In this document: positions 43,125-47,209 of the stretch, piece after piece
Layout of the letters: each line of letters begins with the position of its first letter
Numbering within the stretch: the first letter of the stretch is position 1
From: Methylacidiphilales bacterium
Lineage (GTDB): Bacteria > Verrucomicrobiota > Verrucomicrobiia > Methylacidiphilales > UBA1321
Assembly (NCBI GenBank): GCA_026225555.1
Contig: JAMFSY010000094.1
Coordinates: forward strand, 1-47,209
Direction: 5' to 3'
Length of the DNA stretch: 47,209 nucleotides
Notes under the pieces: generated by a model
Told to the model about the DNA's origin: nothing
Database searches by the model: none
The model's input: only the letters and a program-made list of their open reading frames with translations
Translations under genes and position numbers: made by a program

Positions 43125-44387
43125 TTATCCTTGGGCCGGGGTCTGTGAACCCCGCGCTTTTTCGTGAATCTGTCGGGCAATGGCTGGATCGAGATCGGGC
43201 ACGGCACCAACCAGGTCGTCCGCTTCCACCTCGGCCACACCTTCGACGCTCAGGAACCCGGCGCGCACGATCTGCTCGGCGATGGCGGGTTCAATCTGCA
43301 GCGTCTGGGCCAGCGCTTCGGTCGCCTTGGCCAGCTTTTGCTCGAAGCCGAGCGCAGCTACTTCCTCTTCTTTCTTTACGTCAATTTCCCAGCCAGTCAA
43401 CTTTTGGGTCAGGCGCGCGTTCTGACCGCGGCGTCCGATGGCGAGCGAAAGATTCTCTTCGTCAACCAGGACGGTGACCTTGTGCGCGGCTTCATCGACT
43501 TCCAGCGTCTTGAGCTTGGCGGGCTTGAGCGCCTCGACCACCAGTTCGCGGATGTTGGGCGACCACTTGAAGAGATCGACCTTTTCGTTGTTGAGCTCGC
43601 GGACGATGTTCTTGACCCTCGCGCCACGCATGCCGACGCACGCGCCGACGGGATCGACCTTATCATTGGCGGACCAGACCGCGATCTTGGTGCGGTAGCC
43701 GGCCTCGCGGGCCATGGCCTTGATCTCGATGGTCTTGTCGTTGAGCTCGCTGACTTCCAGCTCGAACAGTTTGCGGACAAAATTGGGGTGGCTACGCGAC
43801 AGGATGATCTCCGGTCCGCGCGGCGTGTTTTCGACCGCCAGGACGTAGGCGCGGATGCGCTCGCCGGGGGTGTATTCCTCCGTCGGGACGCGCTCGCGGG
43901 CAGGCATGACGGCTTCAAATTTGCCGAGATCGATGATGACGTCGGAACGTTCGAAACGGCGGACCGTTCCGGTGACGATCGCGCCCATGCGGTCCTTGAA
44001 TTCGTCGAAGACCATCGAGCGCTCAATGCCCCGCAGGGTCTGGTTCATCGCCTGCTTGAAAACCTGGGCGGCAATGCGTCCGAAATCCTTGGTATTAACA
44101 TCGACTTCAACCGTGTCGCCGAGAGCGGCGTCGGCCTTGAGCAGGCGCGCCTTGGGGATACTGATTTCATCGTGCGGTTGGGTGACTTTTTCGACCACGA
44201 GCAGGCGCGCGATGGCGCGGATCTTGCCCGTCTTGGGGTCGAGATCGACGCTGAGATCACGGGCGGGCCCGAAGCTCTTGCGCGCCGCAGCCAGCAAGGC
44301 CGCGTGCACCGCTTCGTGCAGAAGTTCGCGCTTGATGCCGCGCTCTTTCTCCATGTAATCCAATACCGCAATAAATTCTTGGCTCAT
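43125..44387 (-). CDS. nusA: Transcription termination/antitermination protein NusA
   Basis: A 420-aa RNA polymerase-associated factor. The N-terminal RNAP-binding domain starts MSQEFIAVLDYMEKERGI. It is followed by S1 (about 135-200: GAIVTGTVRRFERSDVIIDLG) and KH1/KH2 (about 230-345: CVGMRGARVKNIVRELNNEKVDL; GRRGQNARLTQKLTGWEIDV). A short C-terminal helix-hairpin-helix tail follows. I chose ATG 44387 with a GGAAA site 6 bases upstream; in-frame ATGs at 44414 and 44462 lie within the terminator leader and are rejected. rimP, usually upstream, is absent. Confidence 0.96.
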   Translation of the reverse strand: MSQEFIAVLDYMEKERGIKRELLHEAVHAALLAAARKSFGPARDLSVDLDPKTGKIRAIARLLVVEKVTQPHDEISIPKARLLKADAALGDTVEVDVNTKDFGRIAAQVFKQAMNQTLRGIERSMVFDEFKDRMGAIVTGTVRRFERSDVIIDLGKFEAVMPARERVPTEEYTPGERIRAYVLAVENTPRGPEIILSRSHPNFVRKLFELEVSELNDKTIEIKAMAREAGYRTKIAVWSANDKVDPVGACVGMRGARVKNIVRELNNEKVDLFKWSPNIRELVVEALKPAKLKTLEVDEAAHKVTVLVDEENLSLAIGRRGQNARLTQKLTGWEIDVKKEEEVAALGFEQKLAKATEALAQTLQIEPAIAEQIVRAGFLSVEGVAEVEADDLVGAVPDLDPAIARQIHEKARGSQTPAQG

Positions 44388-44428
44388 AACAGTTTCCAGT
44401 CTCTTTCGGGCCATGACCCGCAGTGGGG

Positions 44429-44463
44429 AAAAAAAAGGTGGGAAACCCGTTAGAGTTCCCACC
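44429..44463 (-). terminator. Intrinsic terminator (attenuator) in the nusA-infB leader
   Basis: On the minus strand GGTGGGAA (44463-44456) pairs perfectly with TTCCCACC (44444-44437) across an 11-base loop and is followed immediately by eight Ts (44436-44429). No gene on this strand lies upstream, so what it would stop is the nusA-infB transcript itself. An upstream stem CCGC/GCGG (44473-44462) shares its last two Gs with the terminator stem and could compete with it. Confidence 0.75.
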
Positions 44464-44485
44464 GCAGGCGCGGACCGAAAAATTC

Positions 44486-44513
44486 AGATTAACGCCTGAG
44501 CGATAGGGGTCAA
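44486..44513 (-). promoter_or_regulatory. Predicted promoter of nusA-infB
   Basis: On the minus strand TTGACC (44513-44508), a 16-base spacer and TAATCT (44491-44486) fit a sigma-70 promoter. Transcription would begin about 44479, only some 16 bases before the terminator hairpin. Confidence 0.5.
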
Positions 44514-44614
44514 GAGGAAAAGGTAGGGGAATGCGCGTTGATCGAAGATCATCATATGTTCCGACCGCCTCATTTCGCATGGCGGAAACCCTCGCTCTGC
44601 CTTATCCATGAGTC

Positions 44615-45217
44615 ATGTCAGACCAAACTGCTTTTGAGAAGCTCCAATCGGAACTGTTTCCAAAGGAAAGTCTGCTTTGGTATGGCCGTCCGATTCAGGG
44701 GCTACGCTTTGTTCCTTCGGACCTCTTCGGAATCGGAATTGGAATCCTTCTCCTCACCGCATCGGTCGCTCTGCTCTCATTTGTATTCGGAATAATTCCT
44801 CTTCCTTTTTATTTAAAAGACAACACCGGATCGGATCCCCGCCCCGCCATGGTGATCGTCGGCGCAGGCTTCCTGGGCTTGGGCCTTTATCTTGCAGGCG
44901 GCAGTTACTACCTGAGCGCAAGACTGCGGCGTCAGCTCTTCTATGGCGTAACTAACGAGCGCCTCCTCTTCTTACAAGATCGCGGGCGACGTGGTGAGTC
45001 CCTCACCTCCATGCGAATCGGAGAAGTTCCCCATCTTTCCATCACCGCCGATAAAGATGGAACGGGTTCTCTGATTTTCTTCGCGCGATCAACGTCCGGT
45101 CCGCAATACAACTCCGTTCGTTCCCTGTCCTTCTTTATGATTCCTGAAGTGAAGAAGGTTTATTCACTGATTCGGGGCGCGCAGGGAGAGTCCTTTCAGG
45201 CTTCCGTCATAAAATAG
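44615..45217 (+). CDS. Membrane protein with PH-like (bPH_2-type) domain
   Basis: A 200-aa protein with two hydrophobic spans (about 38-63 and 78-99). It begins with the LQSELFPKESLLWYGRP segment typical of bacterial PH-domain membrane proteins (kin to YdbT), in which a soluble domain (about 105-185: QLFYGVTNERLLFLQD ... LSITADKDGTGSLIFF) follows the helices. The function of such proteins is little known. It is divergent from nusA and followed by the RuBisCO-like gene after 40 bases. The G+C is somewhat lower than that of its neighbours. Confidence 0.75.
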   Translation: MSDQTAFEKLQSELFPKESLLWYGRPIQGLRFVPSDLFGIGIGILLLTASVALLSFVFGIIPLPFYLKDNTGSDPRPAMVIVGAGFLGLGLYLAGGSYYLSARLRRQLFYGVTNERLLFLQDRGRRGESLTSMRIGEVPHLSITADKDGTGSLIFFARSTSGPQYNSVRSLSFFMIPEVKKVYSLIRGAQGESFQASVIK

Positions 45218-45257
45218 TTTTCCTAGCTGCCGCCACTCCGCTTTACTCCCGTTTCCC

Positions 45258-46382
45258 ATGCCCTCCTCCGCTCCCTGGCCCGCTTTGCGTGTCTCTTATA
45301 TCGTCACCGCCCCCACCCTTGCCGACCTGGATGCGCGCGTGGAATCGCTGCTGCTCGAACAAACGGTCGAACTGCCGCATGTCGCCCTGCGCGATCCATT
45401 CGTTCTGGAAAACATCCTGGGACGATTGATTTCCATTGAGCCGTTGGCGGAATCAGAACACCGGGTCGTGATCGATTTCCCGATCATCGCAACGGCGGAC
45501 GATCCGGCGCAATTCCTTAACGTGCTCTTCGGCAATACTTCACTTCAATCCCACGTCATGCTGGCCGACTTCGAGCTTCCCGCCGATTGGCCCGGACGGA
45601 CCAGAGCCCTGCCCGGTCCCCGGTTCGGCACCGCCGGCCTGCGCAAACTGACCGGTGTGCCTGACCGCGCCTTGACCAGTACGGCGCTCAAGCCGATCGG
45701 ACTGAGCATCCCGCGCTTCGCGGAACTCTGCGGTCTCTTCGCCGAAGCGGGAGTCGATATCATCAAGGACGATCACGGGCTGGCGAATCATCAGTTCCAC
45801 CCCTTCGAGGAGCGGGTGCGCGCCTGCCAGAAGGCGATCAAGGCTGCGGGTGGGCGCTCCATCTACGCGCCGAATCTCACCGGTACGCCGAGCACCGTGC
45901 TCAAACAACTCAAGTTCGCGCAGGACGAAGGCGTCGGCGCGGTCATGATCGCCCCCATGCTGCTGGGCCTGCCGGGCATGGCTGAAGTGGTCGCCGAACA
46001 TGCGACTGTCCCGATCATCGGCCATCCGAGCTTCGGCGGCGCAACGCGGATCGCGCCGGAGGCTCTCTTCGGCAAGCTCTTCCCGCTCTACGGAGCGGAT
46101 GCGACCATCTTCGCCAACTTTGGCGGACGGTTCGCTTATAGTAAGGAGACCTGCGACCGGATCGCCCACGCGCTGACACAGCCTTCCATCCCCGGCCTTG
46201 CCCCGACGCTACCCATGCCCGCCGGCGGCATCAAATATCACCAAGTGGCCGATGTGCTGAGTTTCTATGGTAACGAGGTGATCCTGCTGATCGGCGGCGG
46301 CCTTTATGAGGCAGGCGACGACGAGGCCTTGAAGGCGCGCACGGAGGAATTCGTGCGGCACGTGGGAGAGTTTAAAAAGTAG
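45258..46382 (+). CDS. RuBisCO-like protein (form IV type)
   Basis: A 374-aa protein with the N-terminal alpha/beta domain and C-terminal barrel of RuBisCO large chains, but shorter. Active-site equivalents: Lys145 in STALKPIG matches K175, but Ile147 replaces K177. Lys170 and Asp172 in VDIIKDDHG match K201 and D203, but His173 replaces E204. Loop 6 reads FGGRFAYS, with Arg where K334 is expected. The phosphate sites PAGGI (321-325) and GGG (346-348) remain. Carbon fixation is thus excluded; relatives act in methionine salvage (DK-MTP-1-P enolase) or acid-sugar metabolism. No pathway partners are near. Its stop TAG overlaps the degenerate start of a REP pair. Confidence 0.92.
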   Translation: MPSSAPWPALRVSYIVTAPTLADLDARVESLLLEQTVELPHVALRDPFVLENILGRLISIEPLAESEHRVVIDFPIIATADDPAQFLNVLFGNTSLQSHVMLADFELPADWPGRTRALPGPRFGTAGLRKLTGVPDRALTSTALKPIGLSIPRFAELCGLFAEAGVDIIKDDHGLANHQFHPFEERVRACQKAIKAAGGRSIYAPNLTGTPSTVLKQLKFAQDEGVGAVMIAPMLLGLPGMAEVVAEHATVPIIGHPSFGGATRIAPEALFGKLFPLYGADATIFANFGGRFAYSKETCDRIAHALTQPSIPGLAPTLPMPAGGIKYHQVADVLSFYGNEVILLIGGGLYEAGDDEALKARTEEFVRHVGEFKK

Positions 46383-46436
46383 AGGGGGAAACGCTGCTGC
46401 GTTATCGACGGACGCGAGGGGACTCGCGTCCCTACC
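46379..46436. repeat. REP pair with one degenerate half
   Basis: The minus-strand unit (46436-46410) is a perfect REP: GGTAG, a 9-bp stem GGACGCGAG/CTCGCGTCC and loop TCCC. The facing half (AGTAGAGGGGG from 46379) is degenerate and contains the RuBisCO-like gene's stop codon. The spacer TTATCGACGGAC matches the two other pairs. The element ends 2 bases from the stop of the DUF4062-like gene. Confidence 0.7.
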
Positions 46437-46438
46437 TT

Positions 46439-47209
46439 TTACATTCCGCCGAGCTCGGCGATGTAGCCGATGGGATATTTGCCGAGCGTCTCCAGGAATT
46501 CGAATCCTTTCCCGGAAATCTGGAAGAGCTGGCCGTTGCAGCCGACATCGTGAATCAGGCCGCCGTTGAGAAGCTCGTCAAAGCCGCGTTCCCACGTCGC
46601 CGCGGATTCGGGGTCGCCCGGCTCGACGAACTGCCGGCCATTCACCTGGATCTTCAGCCCACGACTGTCCTTCATCCGCGCGAGATAAGCCTCGGGGTCA
46701 TCGCAGGCATTCATCAAGAGCGCCTGGGCCGCCTTGGAATAAGCAGGCGCGGGAGGATGCGCTTCAGGAATGACGGAGGGGGGCGCCGCCGGGAGTGCCG
46801 CTACGATTTGAAAATGGGGATGACGAAGAAGGATTTCCTCCAATTCCTGGGTGAACTTGGCGCGGAATTCCTTTTCATCGCCGAACGAATCGACAACGGC
46901 TTCCGAAGGATAACGCTTTTTGAACTGCGCCAACCTTTCCCCATCCTGGCCACCAGCCCGCGCGAAGCCGATGCGACCTTCGGAAAAGTAAATCAACGCG
47001 GGTCGTCCGGCCTTGAGCTGTCGCTCGATTTCCAGATCAGTCCGGCGGGCCGAGACATCATGAGGCGCGCCCTGCGAGGCATAAAAAAAAGCGACCAAAA
47101 GGTCGCTGGTGGAATCGGCTGGGAGATCGGACGATGAGGACGATTCGACATCGGTGGGAAGAAGCGCCTTTTTCTGCTCCCAGGCGTGCCGGGCGTTCCA
47201 GCCGTAAAT
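46439..47209 (-). CDS. DUF4062-like protein with C-terminal winged-helix-like region (cut at right edge)
   Basis: The reading frame is open from the right edge (no start seen), giving 256 visible residues; the apparent TTG start at 47098 is internal. The first part reads YGWNARHAWEQKKALLP, then SDLLVAFFYASQGAPHDVS, then ERQLKAGRPALIYFSEG. This is the pattern of DUF4062 proteins (WNxxHA, DLLVAxFW, GTVEEIExxxxAGKPxxxYFS), which have a TIR/nucleotide-deoxyribosyltransferase-like fold. A Pro-rich linker leads to a C-terminal stretch (FDELLNGGLIHDVGCNGQLFQISGKGFEFL) resembling a winged helix. Some relatives are linked to defence islands, but no such neighbours are seen here. Confidence 0.8.
   Translation of the reverse strand: MYGWNARHAWEQKKALLPTDVESSSSSDLPADSTSDLLVAFFYASQGAPHDVSARRTDLEIERQLKAGRPALIYFSEGRIGFARAGGQDGERLAQFKKRYPSEAVVDSFGDEKEFRAKFTQELEEILLRHPHFQIVAALPAAPPSVIPEAHPPAPAYSKAAQALLMNACDDPEAYLARMKDSRGLKIQVNGRQFVEPGDPESAATWERGFDELLNGGLIHDVGCNGQLFQISGKGFEFLETLGKYPIGYIAELGGM

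Noticed and set aside
44464..44614. A tRNA or rimP gene upstream of nusA, as in many genomes
   Set aside because: No cloverleaf or ORF matching either could be found in this gap.

Overview
The window (about 60% G+C) reads as a chromosomal stretch of a free-living, Gram-negative-type bacterium, most likely Verrucomicrobiota. This is a lineage inference from gene content and style: conserved housekeeping genes with weak Shine-Dalgarno sites, a RuBisCO-like protein, a lipid-A-synthase N-domain protein, type IV pilus/type II secretion motors and GTAG-type REP repeats. I see no rRNA, tRNA, CRISPR array, prophage or transposase gene. No gene-free stretch exceeds 300 bases.

Layout. 1-1246 (+): 3' part of carA, then an FHA membrane protein. 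1258-9245 (-): nrdR, an orphan ATP-cone-like protein, a conserved 470-aa unknown, scpB, a chorismate mutase with a degenerate prephenate dehydratase/ACT part, a 1008-aa proline-rich coiled-coil membrane protein and prmA; the last four overlap in a chain. 9316-9753: REP-type repeats around a tiny membrane-protein gene. 9749-11806 (-): 133-aa unknown, purE, purK, with a probable leaderless promoter. 12088-17014 (+): double FtsX permease, ymdB-type phosphodiesterase, xseA. 17078-21253 (-): hybrid histidine kinase, thrC, hom. 21340 (+): LAB_N membrane protein. 21858-30698 (-): secreted SH3/BamE-like protein, Prc/Tsp protease, serS, PHP protein, metallophosphoesterase, and an ABC ATPase-permease-TPR operon. 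30747-35950: PhzF, a DUF6188-like gene, PhoB-type regulator (-), rhodanese, and a split phosphotransacetylase (short pta plus a separate P-loop/DRTGG regulator). 36056-40718 (-): pilC and two tandem pilB/gspE ATPases. 40860-44387 (-): nusA-infB with a promoter-proximal intrinsic terminator. 44615-46382 (+): PH-domain membrane protein and RuBisCO-like protein. Right edge (-): a DUF4062-like gene, cut by the window.

How it fits together. Most genes are core metabolism and information processing: pyrimidine, purine and threonine synthesis, NTP-sensing control of ribonucleotide reductase, transcription/translation, chromosome segregation and envelope machinery. The less ordinary signals are: (1) the PheA-like protein that appears to have lost its dehydratase catalytic Thr; (2) an ATP-cone-like protein beside nrdR; (3) split Pta; (4) a RuBisCO-like protein with altered active-site residues; (5) an attenuator-like terminator in front of nusA; (6) two dispersed repeat families, one a REP with GTAG foot that provides stop codons for purK and xseA, the other a roughly 135-bp long palindrome abutting gene ends; (7) two A+T-richer orphan genes bracketed by those repeats.
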